NCBI GenBank assembly: GCA_903826575.1 | Contig: CAIKEU010000058.1 | Location: 52,900 to 116,899 of the forward strand | From: an uncultured bacterium | GTDB taxonomy: Bacteria; Actinomycetota; Actinomycetes; S36-B12; CAIYMF01 | Direction: 5' to 3' | DNA length: 64,000 nucleotides | Shown: piece after piece, positions 18,424-25,907 of the stretch | Layout: each line of letters starts with the position of its first letter | How positions within the stretch are numbered: position 1 is the first letter of the stretch | Translations under genes and position numbers: made by a program | Notes under the pieces: generated by a model | Told to the model about the DNA's origin: nothing | The model's database searches: none | The model's input: the letters and a program-made list of their open reading frames with translations, nothing else

Positions 18424-18900
18424 TTAGCCGCCGTTCACCGTCGGCTGCTGAGGTGGATTCACCGTTCCCGGTGCGAAAGCTGGGGCATCGACGCGCGGTG
18501 CGGATTGGTCCGCGCAGCCAAGAACCTCCGCTGACGTGGCTTTAGCCAACGTTGCCAGTGGATACGTCACCCTGAGGGCTGCGCGCCCGGGCGTGATCGC
18601 GAACGTTGCGTACCCAACGTCAACATGGTGAACATCGCGCGCTCTCAGCGCGCACGTCGTCGTGGCACTGCCGTCGCGCTGAAGATCGAAGGTGACGTTG
18701 ACGACATTGTCAGAGTCCACCGTGAAGCGGACAAGTTGTGTCTGCACTGAAGGTTTGGCCAACTGCCAGGTGATGGCGCCAATGAGGCCAAGGAAGGCCA
18801 CGGTCAGGACGGCGATTGCTGCAATAGTCCACGGTGAGGTGGGCCGAATTCCATACCGTTCACGCATGGCTGGTGATAACTCAGCTGCATCGGTCTTCAT
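18424..18900 (-). CDS. DUF4307 membrane protein
   Basis: The 158-residue protein has a short cytoplasmic N-terminus containing RERYGIRP, one transmembrane segment at about residues 27-50, and an extracytoplasmic beta-rich domain. The YG...P-W start followed by a single TM matches the DUF4307 family (Rv1081c in M. tuberculosis), which is encoded between greA and mca. Function is unknown. The ATG at 18900 has GGAGG 7 nt upstream. It is divergent from mca across 126 bp and may be read through into greA, which lies 162 bp downstream on the same strand. Confidence 0.85.
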   Translation of the reverse strand: MKTDAAELSPAMRERYGIRPTSPWTIAAIAVLTVAFLGLIGAITWQLAKPSVQTQLVRFTVDSDNVVNVTFDLQRDGSATTTCALRARDVHHVDVGYATFAITPGRAALRVTYPLATLAKATSAEVLGCADQSAPRVDAPAFAPGTVNPPQQPTVNGG

Positions 18901-19026
18901 ATGTCCACCTCCACAGGTTCGTCGCGGGCTGAAACTACCCACTGGACGAGCGTCTCACAGCGGGTCTGGGAGACTAGTTCTAAGTCTTTGTCTCGATTAT
19001 CTCGCATCTGATGTGGGGGAGGTTAC

Positions 19027-19983
19027 GTGTCCGATCAACGACAGGTCGACGTCGTGCTGCCAGAACTAGGTGAACCGCTTCGCCTAATGGCCGTGCACGC
19101 ACACCCGGACGACGAGTCCAGTAAGGGTGCTGCATCAACTGCAATGTATGTGGCTCAGGGTGTCGAGGTGTTGGTTGTGACTTGTACTGGCGGCGAGCGC
19201 GGCGACATCTTGAACAAGGCGTTGCATGACGATCCCGCCGTGGTAGCTGATCTGGCTGGGGTTCGTCGTCGAGAGATGGAGCAGGCGGCGCAGATTCTCG
19301 GCGTTCAACACACGTGGCTCGGCTTCATGGACTCGGGGCTTCCTGAGCCGGACGAAAATGGCGTAACCCCTGACCTGCCGCAGGACTGCTTTGCTGTTGT
19401 TCCCGTTGAAGTTTCGGGTGAACCCCTCGTCGCACTCATTCGTGAATTCCGGCCGCATGTGGTGACGACGTACGACGAAAATGGCGGCTACCCACACCCT
19501 GATCACATTCAGACGCATGTCATCACGATGTATGCGGTGGACGCTGCTGCTAACCCGAATGTCTCGCCGAACGTTGGAGCGCCGTGGCAAACGGCAAAGG
19601 TCTATTACCAGCTCGGCTTTCACAAGCAACGGCTTATCGCATTACACGAGGCCGCACTTGAAGAGACGGGGACGTCGCCCTTCGCCGAGTGGCTCGAAGA
19701 GTGGGAGGACCGTCCTGAAGATCAAGGACGTCTAACGACTCAGATCGAGTGTTCTGAGTGGTTTGACGTGCGCGACCGGGCGTTGAAAGCCCATGCAACG
19801 CAAGTCGATCCAGAGGGTGACTGGTTTGGTATCTCGCAGGAGACGCAGCGGCGAGTGTGGCCAACTGAGGATTTCCAGTTGGCACGCAATCGCGTTGAAA
19901 TCGTTGTCGACGAGCGGGGGATCGAACGGGATCTGTTCACCGGCCTACGTGTTGATGCTGGCGATATGAGCGAGTCCGCGTGA
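19027..19983 (+). CDS. mca: Mycothiol S-conjugate amidase
   Basis: This zinc amidase cleaves mycothiol S-conjugates to release mercapturic acids and GlcN-Ins, as part of thiol-based detoxification. The LmbE/PIG-L fold motif AHPDDE is at residues 25-30, the conserved TCTGGERGD loop at about 55-63, and the distal zinc histidine in PHPDHIQTH. At 318 residues it fits Mca. MshB is the alternative, but the neighbours (DUF4307, small membrane protein) are those of mca. It has a GTG start with GGGGAGG 5 nt upstream, and overlaps the next gene by 4 nt. It shows the organism makes mycothiol. Confidence 0.93.
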   Translation: MSDQRQVDVVLPELGEPLRLMAVHAHPDDESSKGAASTAMYVAQGVEVLVVTCTGGERGDILNKALHDDPAVVADLAGVRRREMEQAAQILGVQHTWLGFMDSGLPEPDENGVTPDLPQDCFAVVPVEVSGEPLVALIREFRPHVVTTYDENGGYPHPDHIQTHVITMYAVDAAANPNVSPNVGAPWQTAKVYYQLGFHKQRLIALHEAALEETGTSPFAEWLEEWEDRPEDQGRLTTQIECSEWFDVRDRALKAHATQVDPEGDWFGISQETQRRVWPTEDFQLARNRVEIVVDERGIERDLFTGLRVDAGDMSESA

Positions 19984-20327
19984 CGTTCTTCAATGGTTGG
20001 TTCCTCGTGCTGCTTGGTGATGCAACTCCATCACCGTCACCGTCGAGCAATGAGCCAGACGCGTCTTTGGTGTCGCCCGGCTGGCTCGGCTTCGTATCGC
20101 TGGTGTTTCTATCCGTCACGGTCTTTGTGATTTGGAAGAGCATGAATCGTCAGTTCAAGAAGATCGACTTTGACGAGGCCGCGACGGAGCGGCCGAGAAA
20201 GTCGTCCGCTGCCTCGGCGGACAAAGCCTCAGATGCAGTGGCCCTGACTGAGGAGACACCGGCTGAACATGCCCAAGGACCGGTGACCGACACCATCGTC
20301 GATGACGGATCCGAACCCACCTCGTAA
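19980..20327 (+). CDS. Small single-TM protein downstream of mca
   Basis: The 115-residue protein has a hydrophobic N-terminus, a P/S-rich linker, one transmembrane segment at about residues 37-56, and a charged cytoplasmic tail that begins SMNRQFKKIDFDE. A tail of this kind is conserved in small proteins encoded directly after mca in many actinobacteria (Rv1083-like, from memory). The GTG start overlaps the mca stop by 4 nt, so the two are translationally coupled. Function is unknown. Confidence 0.75.
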   Translation: MTFFNGWFLVLLGDATPSPSPSSNEPDASLVSPGWLGFVSLVFLSVTVFVIWKSMNRQFKKIDFDEAATERPRKSSAASADKASDAVALTEETPAEHAQGPVTDTIVDDGSEPTS

Positions 20328-20400
20328 CCGTGGGTCGCGGTGAAGGCACTCGGGGGCGCCTGCCGAGTAGGAGTTCAAGGTTCGACTCGCGTCGCCGTGG

Positions 20401-20556
20401 TCACTCGATCAACTGTGCGGTTAAAAGATGCGATCCGGGAGACGCCCGTCGACTCGGAACACCCACCTCATCTCCTTCGAAAAGTCCAAGGGCGTACCTG
20501 ACCGACTTAGGAACCGTGACTTGGCCCTTCGACGTCATCCGTGCCGCAACATCCAT
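20401..20556 (-). pseudogene. Decayed AbrB/SpoVT-type antitoxin gene
   Basis: Reading from the ATG at 20556, the frame gives MTSKGQVTVPKSVR, then ALGLFEGDEV. This is the swapped-hairpin SpoVT/AbrB DNA-binding core found in MazE- and VapB-type antitoxins. After the aspartate-glutamate-valine the frame becomes meaningless. Removing one G from the GGG at that point restores VVFRVDG, the expected next strand, and the frame then stops after a few codons at 20421. The sequence therefore looks like a frameshifted and C-terminally shortened antitoxin. No toxin (PIN, MazF) is recognisable beside it. A plus-strand 104-residue frame covers the same DNA but has no family features. Confidence 0.55.
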
Positions 20557-20564
20557 GGTGATTA

Positions 20565-20586
20565 CTTACTTAGGAGAAGAAGTAAG
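20565..20586. promoter_or_regulatory. Inverted repeat upstream of the antitoxin remnant
   Basis: CTTACTT and AAGTAAG form perfect 7-bp arms with an 8-nt spacer, 8 bp upstream of the antitoxin ATG. Its position is that of the operator through which antitoxins of this class repress their own promoters. Confidence 0.4.
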
Positions 20587-20640
20587 GAGATCAAACGACC
20601 GTGACATCTGGTTGTCGATATCCACAGGTCAGGTTGGTGC

Positions 20641-21066
20641 TTAGTCTTCGGTAGATCGTCGTTGACGTTTGATCTCGCCGCGACGTTTCTTTTCGTCGAT
20701 TCGACGTTGCTTCGACCCAGCGGTGGGCTTAGTTGCCACCCGAGCCCGGGGTGGGGGTGCAGTCGCGGTTTTGAGGATCTCGACTAGGCGGCGTTCGGCG
20801 GCCATCCTGTTTTGATATTGGCTTCGCTGCTCGGAAGCCGTCACCGACAGAACGCCGCCGACGAGCCGATCGGCAAGCCGGTCGAGGGCGCGCTCGCGGT
20901 ACACCCCGCGCAGGATCGCACTGCCCTCAACATCAAAAAGGAGTTCAACGCGAGAGTCCGTCGTATTTACACCCTGACCGCCCGGCCCGCCTGATCGAGA
21001 GAATCTCCATTTGAGTTCGGATTCGGGGATCACCAGTGATCCGCGGATAGGAAGGTCACCAGGCAT
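20641..21066 (-). CDS. arfB: ArfB/YaeJ-like peptidyl-tRNA hydrolase (ribosome rescue)
   Basis: The 141-residue protein is a short class-I release-factor-like hydrolase. The catalytic GGQ is at residues 29-31 in the block RSGGPGGQGVN. A conserved internal core is followed by a strongly basic C-terminal tail (residues about 105-141, rich in K and R), which in ArfB inserts into the empty mRNA channel of stalled ribosomes. It lacks the codon-recognition domain of RF1/RF2. The only in-frame ATG that fits is at 21066; upstream sequence in this frame is unlike the family. Confidence 0.9.
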   Translation of the reverse strand: MPGDLPIRGSLVIPESELKWRFSRSGGPGGQGVNTTDSRVELLFDVEGSAILRGVYRERALDRLADRLVGGVLSVTASEQRSQYQNRMAAERRLVEILKTATAPPPRARVATKPTAGSKQRRIDEKKRRGEIKRQRRSTED

Positions 21067-21107
21067 AGGACGAGCATGCCGGACATGTCGATTTTTCTCA
21101 CGCGAGT

Positions 21108-21113
21108 TACGGT
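21108..21113 (+). promoter_or_regulatory. Candidate -10 box of a leaderless promoter (SURF1 gene)
   Basis: TACGGT (TANNNT) ends 6 nt before the GTG at 21120, with GGTGCC between and no Shine-Dalgarno sequence. Confidence 0.5.
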
Positions 21114-21119
21114 GGTGCC

Positions 21120-21923
21120 GTGCTGACAATGTTGCGGACCCGTAAGTGGGTGGCCCTGACATGTTTGGCCCTGCTCGCCCTAGCCGGTTTCGCAGCCCTG
21201 TCGGTGTGGCAGTGGGAGCGAGCTCAGCGCGACATGATCGTGAGTCAGCCCATTGTCCCGATCGACCAAATAGTGCCTGGCTCTGGATCTGTGGCTCCGG
21301 ATAATTACGGCAAGCGAGTCGAGGTGACGGGAACGTACGACCGCACGCATCAAGTGCTGGTTCGACGTGATGCGTCAACCTACGTCGTTGTGACACCGCT
21401 CATTCGACCGTCGGCGCTCGCGATCGCCATCGCCCGCGGCACTGTTGCGTCGCCTAGTGACCCCGCGATTGATGCTGTCCCCGGCGGTCAAGTAACCGTT
21501 ACTGGCACGACCCAGCCATTCGATGGTGATCCGGGTGGCGCGACTACCCTGCCTGTGGGGCAGGTCAGTCAACTAACGGCTGCGGCAGTTGGCGTGACTC
21601 CAATCCTCGGTGCGTGGGTTGCGCAGACCCCCGCCGAGTCGGGGTTAGCTGAGACGACGGTTGCATATGGCCCGTCGGCTGGCACCGGACTGCGCGCTCA
21701 AAACGTTACGTATGCAATTCAGTGGATCCTTTTCGCCGGCTGCGTCGTGTACTTCTGGTGGCGGATCCTGCGCGACGACGTCAACGAGGAGATCAGACGC
21801 AAAGGTGAGGTGAATGCGTCCGTCGGCGGGCGCATCGCCGCTGACGATTCATCCGCGACAGCAGCTGCGTCAAACAAGGTGACACAATCGAAGCCTGATC
21901 CCACCCGAAAGAAGGTTTACTGA
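21120..21923 (+). CDS. SURF1-family cytochrome oxidase assembly protein
   Basis: The 267-residue membrane protein has TM1 at about residues 10-29, followed by the family hallmark VWQWERA. A large extracytoplasmic beta domain contains the GKRVEVTGTYD segment, and TM2 at about residues 200-218 contains YAIQWILFAGCVVYFWWR. SURF1 helps insert haem a and assemble aa3-type cytochrome c oxidase. Initiation is at GTG 21120, or at an ATG three codons later. The next gene starts one base after its stop. Its place beside a copper locus is noteworthy, but the greA-mca neighbourhood often includes SURF1 as well. Confidence 0.85.
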   Translation: MLTMLRTRKWVALTCLALLALAGFAALSVWQWERAQRDMIVSQPIVPIDQIVPGSGSVAPDNYGKRVEVTGTYDRTHQVLVRRDASTYVVVTPLIRPSALAIAIARGTVASPSDPAIDAVPGGQVTVTGTTQPFDGDPGGATTLPVGQVSQLTAAAVGVTPILGAWVAQTPAESGLAETTVAYGPSAGTGLRAQNVTYAIQWILFAGCVVYFWWRILRDDVNEEIRRKGEVNASVGGRIAADDSSATAAASNKVTQSKPDPTRKKVY

Positions 21924-21924
21924 C

Positions 21925-22281
21925 GTGGCTGGTCCAACCGCCGAAAGTATTGCTGGTTCATTGAAGCGCTATCGCGTGATGGCCTACATCGTTGGCGTGG
22001 TGTTGATCATTTTTGTGGCGGCCATCATCGCCAAGAATGTTTTCCACGTTATTGATAGCGATACCTACCTGGCCATCGCACACGGATGGCTGTTCATGAT
22101 CTATCTGCTGTGCGCCTTGGATCTGAGCTTGCGCATGCGCTGGTCACTGCCGCGAATCCTTTTCGTGGGTGTCGCCGGCACTATTCCGTTTCTGTCGTTC
22201 GTTGCGGAAAACCGCGTCATGTCGTGGGTGCACGCCGAGCTCGGATCTATAGACACAAACAGCGGCACCCGCCCAATGTGA
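21925..22281 (+). CDS. DUF3817 membrane protein
   Basis: The 118-residue protein has three hydrophobic segments (about residues 18-38, 51-70 and 76-95). The conserved HGWLFMIYL block lies in the second segment and SFVAENRV follows the third, both matching the DUF3817 family. Function is unknown. The GTG start has AAGAAGG upstream inside the end of the SURF1 gene, so it is probably cotranscribed with SURF1. Its stop codon lies in the loop of the terminator hairpin. Confidence 0.85.
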   Translation: MAGPTAESIAGSLKRYRVMAYIVGVVLIIFVAAIIAKNVFHVIDSDTYLAIAHGWLFMIYLLCALDLSLRMRWSLPRILFVGVAGTIPFLSFVAENRVMSWVHAELGSIDTNSGTRPM

Positions 22282-22291
22282 GCGGGTGCCG
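22263..22291. terminator. Hairpin terminator between convergent DUF3817 and copC genes
   Basis: A perfect 10-bp GC-rich inverted repeat (22263-22272 with 22282-22291) has a 9-nt loop that contains the TGA of the DUF3817 gene. There is no T run on either side, but its place between convergent genes fits bidirectional termination. Confidence 0.6.
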
Positions 22292-22324
22292 TTCAATGTG
22301 TAAGTGGCGTTAGCGTCCTGCGGA

Positions 22325-22987
22325 CTACAGCGTGCTCGTTGGTCCACCGTCTGCGGGACCGTTGTCCGGTGTGTAGACCGGAACCTCGCTCGGTGGTGAC
22401 GCGTCGGAGACTGACGGTGCTGCCGGTGTTGGCGCGGCAGGGGCGGCGTGCCGTCCGCCACCTGTCGTGGGTGCGCTAGATCCCGCTGCGCGTGATCGCA
22501 ACCATGCTGCCACACCAACACCCGCGGCAAGCAGAGCGAGTGCGCCTAGCCCGATCATTGCCCACGGGGTACTGCCGCTATCGCTACCCGGTGGCGGCGG
22601 GGGAGTGCCAGGCGATGCGGTCGCATAGGTGAAAAGCATTAAACCTTCCACTGAGTGACCGTCCTGAGAGTTCATGAGATAGCCCAAGCGGTAGAGGGCG
22701 CCCTTTTGGCCACCGGGCCAGGACGCGGTGACGGTGTTCCCTGAAACAACTGGGGTTCCGAGTTGCACCTCCGTCCCGTCATCGCTTGTTGCGCGGAGGG
22801 TTTGTACTGTCACCGGCTGATCGAAGGTCAGCACAACCTGAGTTGGGCCCTGCGGCAGTGATTGACCGTTGCTCGGTGAAGACGAGATCAAGCGGGCATG
22901 TGCTGATGCAGGTGCAATGCCGGCGCAGAGCAGAAGACCGACTGTAGCGGAGATGGTCAGTGCGAAAATGCGAATGAGTCGTGACAC
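22325..22987 (-). CDS. CopC-domain copper-binding protein with C-terminal membrane anchor
   Basis: The 220-residue protein has a Sec signal peptide ending near ASA-H (residues about 1-29). The mature protein begins with histidine (HARL), the N-terminal copper ligand of CopC proteins. The CopC beta-barrel contains SSPSNGQ and the second ligand region SQDGHSVEG. A proline-rich stretch (about 126-140) leads to one transmembrane helix (about 144-163) and an A/P/T-rich tail. It should bind copper on the outer face of the membrane. The GTG at 22987 has GGAGG 4 nt upstream. It is convergent to DUF3817 and lies downstream of the regulator on the same strand. Confidence 0.88.
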   Translation of the reverse strand: MSRLIRIFALTISATVGLLLCAGIAPASAHARLISSSPSNGQSLPQGPTQVVLTFDQPVTVQTLRATSDDGTEVQLGTPVVSGNTVTASWPGGQKGALYRLGYLMNSQDGHSVEGLMLFTYATASPGTPPPPPGSDSGSTPWAMIGLGALALLAAGVGVAAWLRSRAAGSSAPTTGGGRHAAPAAPTPAAPSVSDASPPSEVPVYTPDNGPADGGPTSTL

Positions 22988-23055
22988 GGATCCTCCAAGA
23001 TCAACGTGGACATGCGGGCAGCGAACGTGCGGACTGTTGGTCGAAGCGCCGTGCC

Positions 23056-23745
23056 TTATGAGACCGAGGCGATGAGACCGCGGCGAGCGGCGACGAGCAC
23101 AGCTTCGAGCTGCGAATGTGCTTCGAGTTTGACGAGCAGCGTCTTTACATAGCCGCGGGTGGTATGAACTGAAAGTCCGAGCCGACGTGAGATCTGCTGG
23201 ACGGAGAAGCCTTCGGCTAGCAATGTCAGCACTTCGAGCTCACGCTTCGTTAAGCCGGAGTCGTTTCCTGTGGACGCGGCAGCGGCTTGGGTCTGACCGA
23301 GTGTCTGCAGCAGTTCTGTCGGTGCCCACATGGATCCGCGTCGGCTGAAACGCACAGCGTCAAGAATGTCCTCGAGGGCTGACTCTTTGGGGATGAATGC
23401 AGCAGCACCGGCAGCGGTGGCCCGCGCGAAGATCTCTGGCGTTGCGTGCGAGGTCATGATGACCACTCGCATGTGGGGATTTGACTCGCTGAGTGCCGAG
23501 GCAAGTGCCAGGCCGTCGCGTCCTGGCATATCCACATCGACAATTGCTACGTCTGGGGGGAGCTCGGCGCTGTTGACATAAGCCTCGGCGTCATCGGCTG
23601 AGTAAACGTTCGCCACACAGTCCAGATCTGGCTGCGAGCGAATCATGGCTCCGAGAAGTTCCGCGATGGTCCGGTGATCGTCTACGACTAAAACCCGAAC
23701 CACGTCGGCCAGACGTCCGGGGGCTAACTCGTTGCTGGCTGCCAT
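23056..23745 (-). CDS. NarL/FixJ-type response regulator (orphan)
   Basis: The 229-residue protein has an N-terminal receiver domain with acidic pair DD22-23, phospho-acceptor D70 (IVDVDMPG), and a conserved lysine (IPKESAL). A C-terminal LuxR-type helix-turn-helix (about residues 163-225) begins LTKRELEVLTLLAEG and continues SVHTTRGYVKTLLVKL. It should bind DNA when phosphorylated. No histidine kinase is encoded in the window. The ATG at 23745 has GGAGG 5 nt upstream. It lies divergently 486 bp from the secretion-ATPase-like gene, so it may regulate that locus, the copC gene downstream, or both. Confidence 0.9.
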   Translation of the reverse strand: MAASNELAPGRLADVVRVLVVDDHRTIAELLGAMIRSQPDLDCVANVYSADDAEAYVNSAELPPDVAIVDVDMPGRDGLALASALSESNPHMRVVIMTSHATPEIFARATAAGAAAFIPKESALEDILDAVRFSRRGSMWAPTELLQTLGQTQAAAASTGNDSGLTKRELEVLTLLAEGFSVQQISRRLGLSVHTTRGYVKTLLVKLEAHSQLEAVLVAARRGLIASVS

Positions 23746-24231
23746 GTCGCCTCCTTGATCAACTCCGACGGTAAAGATTTATCCAGTTTTCGCCCAGTTT
23801 GTTGCTAAAACATCCGTTCTACGGTGGATGTCCGCCTGGCCGAACGTAGGATCCCGTCGTGTGGCCCCACCTCTTTGGTGTAACCAATGTACGTATCGTC
23901 CGAACCCCCGTCTAAGTGACTGGGCCAAACGGGTGATGCCCCGACATACCCTCGTTGGGGGGGTATTTGGGACTCCGTTCACTCGAATGGAGTAGGCCCC
24001 GGAGTCGTGGCCTGCGAAAAACTGTGGCAGATCATTTTTGGTCACCTAACGTGCATCCTCCGAACCCCTCAAATGAGGGGACTCCCGTCAACTGCGTGGC
24101 CTCCTTTTAGGGATGTTGGACAACCCACGCTCACTGGTTATCTCGACATGTTCATTCGGAGCCCGCATGCCCGCGGGTTCGGTTCTGACACTGAAAAACG
24201 CTATTTCAGACTCGAGTTATTAGGAGCGCGC
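23746..24231. other. 486-bp non-coding region with repeated motifs upstream of the copper/secretion locus
   Basis: No convincing gene is present. Visible elements are a 6-bp-arm inverted repeat ATACCC...GGGTAT around 23945-23965, a perfect hairpin CCCCTC-AAAT-GAGGGG at 24065-24080, and the decamer TCCGAACCCC occurring near 23898 and again near 24059. Two related stretches beginning GGGACTCC occur about 110 bp apart. A frame open to an ATG at 24007 crosses this DNA in phase with the next gene, but its residues look non-coding. The region could hold divergent promoters, operators or a structured leader. It is unusually long for this compact window. Confidence 0.4.
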
Positions 24232-25881
24232 GTGGGTCTCACACCCGAAGGCGACGGTACGGCTAGCGTCGTTACCGACAGGCGTTCGCGCGTCATTCCG
24301 ATGCCCAGAAACACCATGCAGGACAACGACAATGAGCGTTCTAGTGCAGCTTCGCTAGTCGATCTGATCGTTACCACTACCGGTGTTGAGCGACGGATTG
24401 CTGACGCTGCTTTCATCGAGCACGAGATGACCGGCGAGGCCTTCCTCGACGTACTAAGTCGATGGAGCGCAATCTCTCCCGGCCAGGTGCTTGCTGCACT
24501 TGCCCTTCACCACAAGTTGAATGTGGTTGACCTCCGAACGGGGCCACCACTACGCCCCGCAGGAACCGAATTGAGCGCCGACGACTGTCGGCGCCTTTCG
24601 TGCGTTCCGCTCAATGTTGATGGCGACGTCCTGCATGTTGCCACCGCGCTGCCCACCGCGGAGCTGTCTGCTGAGCTTCGTGCTCTGACCGGCTACCAAA
24701 TCAAACTTCACGTTGCCTCCGAAGCCGAAGTGGCTGCGTCCATTCGCTCTCGGGACATCACCGAAATTGCGTTCAACGGTTCAGCGATTGATCCAACGGG
24801 CGCGATCGTTCGTGTTGGTCGGTTCCTCAGTGCGTCTACCGCTCGATTCGAGTTGAGCAACGCGGCTACGACGTCGCTGCGGATGCGCGTCGACGGTGTG
24901 TGGCGGGTCGTGTGCATGCTGAATGCTGATTTCACCGCCGCTCTCAAGCGCACTTTCCACTCGCAGAATGCCGCACATCCGGATGGGGACTTCGCCGTCT
25001 CGACGGTGACGACGGCGTCAGGCGAGTCCGTGTCAGCTTCGGTCTCGTCACGTGGTTGGGCGCAAACAGTCGTCATCGAAATTCCACAGGTGGGGATCCG
25101 TTCACTTGACGAACTTGGATTCTCCGCATCGATCGTTAACGAGATCCGCGATCACATCGACCGCTACAACGGTTTGATTTTGGTCGCTGGTCCGATCGAT
25201 TCCGGTGTGCCGACGACTGTCCGCGCAATTGTTGATGAGATCGATTCTGACGAACGTCTCGTATCGGTGATCTCTTCAGACCACAGCACCCAGGCCGCTG
25301 GTCTCTTGCGGATCCACGCTGGAGCAGAACACGACGTGCACGCCGGTCTATCGCATGTGCGAATGGCACAGGCCGATGTCGTTGCCCTCACAGATGTCGT
25401 CTCAACTTCGGTTGCGACGTCAGTACGACAGCTGAGTAATGAAGGTCGTTTGGTGATCGCGGGCATGCGTATCGCCGCTGACGACGCCATCTCAGCAGCA
25501 CTAACCCGTTTCAACCTCACCCGCGATGATCTCGCGAGTGAGGCCGTTCTGATTGTTGGCCAGCGCCTCGTACGACGTGTATGTGGTGCCTGCTCAACGA
25601 CGTTCCACCCGTCAGACGCTGAGCGTATGGCGTGGACGGAGCTCGGTGGATCACCATCCACCACGTTTATCCACGGGGTCGGTTGCAATGTCTGTGCCGA
25701 CACCGGATTCGACGGTCGTATCCCGATCGTCGAACTCGCGTCCCCTTCCGGACACCCCGGACACGGAACACGTACCGCACCCCTGGTGAGTTCGGCTGTG
25801 GCTCTCGTTGAGCAACGGCAGACCACATTGTCCGAACTGCTCCGCAGTTTCACCCTACGCACGTCAACGATCGCGTCATGA
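24232..25881 (+). CDS. GspE/PilB-like secretion ATPase homologue, catalytically degenerate
   Basis: The 549-residue protein follows the GspE/PilB plan. A MshEN-type N-terminal domain spans about residues 45-170. A two-lobed ATPase region follows, and a C-terminal zinc site has cysteine pairs C451/C454 and C485/C488 around QRLVRRVCGAC and GCNVCADTGFDGR. The nucleotide motifs are gone. Walker A reads GPIDSGVPTT at about 320-329 (GPTGSGKTTT expected), the catalytic-Glu segment reads SSDHST, Walker B reads QADVVALTDV, and the His box reads VIAGMRIAADDA. The GTG at 24232 follows AGGAG. No GspF, pilin or peptidase genes are nearby. The next gene's frame overlaps the stop as ATGA. It is probably a structural or regulatory pseudo-ATPase, and that role is inference. 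Confidence 0.8.
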   Translation: MGLTPEGDGTASVVTDRRSRVIPMPRNTMQDNDNERSSAASLVDLIVTTTGVERRIADAAFIEHEMTGEAFLDVLSRWSAISPGQVLAALALHHKLNVVDLRTGPPLRPAGTELSADDCRRLSCVPLNVDGDVLHVATALPTAELSAELRALTGYQIKLHVASEAEVAASIRSRDITEIAFNGSAIDPTGAIVRVGRFLSASTARFELSNAATTSLRMRVDGVWRVVCMLNADFTAALKRTFHSQNAAHPDGDFAVSTVTTASGESVSASVSSRGWAQTVVIEIPQVGIRSLDELGFSASIVNEIRDHIDRYNGLILVAGPIDSGVPTTVRAIVDEIDSDERLVSVISSDHSTQAAGLLRIHAGAEHDVHAGLSHVRMAQADVVALTDVVSTSVATSVRQLSNEGRLVIAGMRIAADDAISAALTRFNLTRDDLASEAVLIVGQRLVRRVCGACSTTFHPSDAERMAWTELGGSPSTTFIHGVGCNVCADTGFDGRIPIVELASPSGHPGHGTRTAPLVSSAVALVEQRQTTLSELLRSFTLRTSTIAS

Positions 25882-25907
25882 ACCGTCCTACTACATGGGA
25901 GAGCCCT

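Noticed and set aside
20328-20400. A tRNA-like T-arm (GGTTCGACTC) next to GC-rich hairpins
   Set aside because: No matching acceptor stem, anticodon arm or D-arm could be drawn around it on either strand.
20330-20644. A plus-strand 104-residue frame
   Set aside because: It has no ribosome binding site or family features, and the opposite strand carries the recognisable antitoxin core.
24007-24231. N-terminal extension of the GspE-like protein to an ATG at 24007
   Set aside because: The extra 75 residues do not resemble the family, cross the hairpin-containing leader, and the GTG at 24232 has a proper AGGAG site.
25189-25218. A usable Walker A motif in the GspE-like protein
   Set aside because: The segment reads GPIDSGVPTT. 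Both the lysine and the following threonine are replaced, so nucleotide binding of the normal kind is unlikely.
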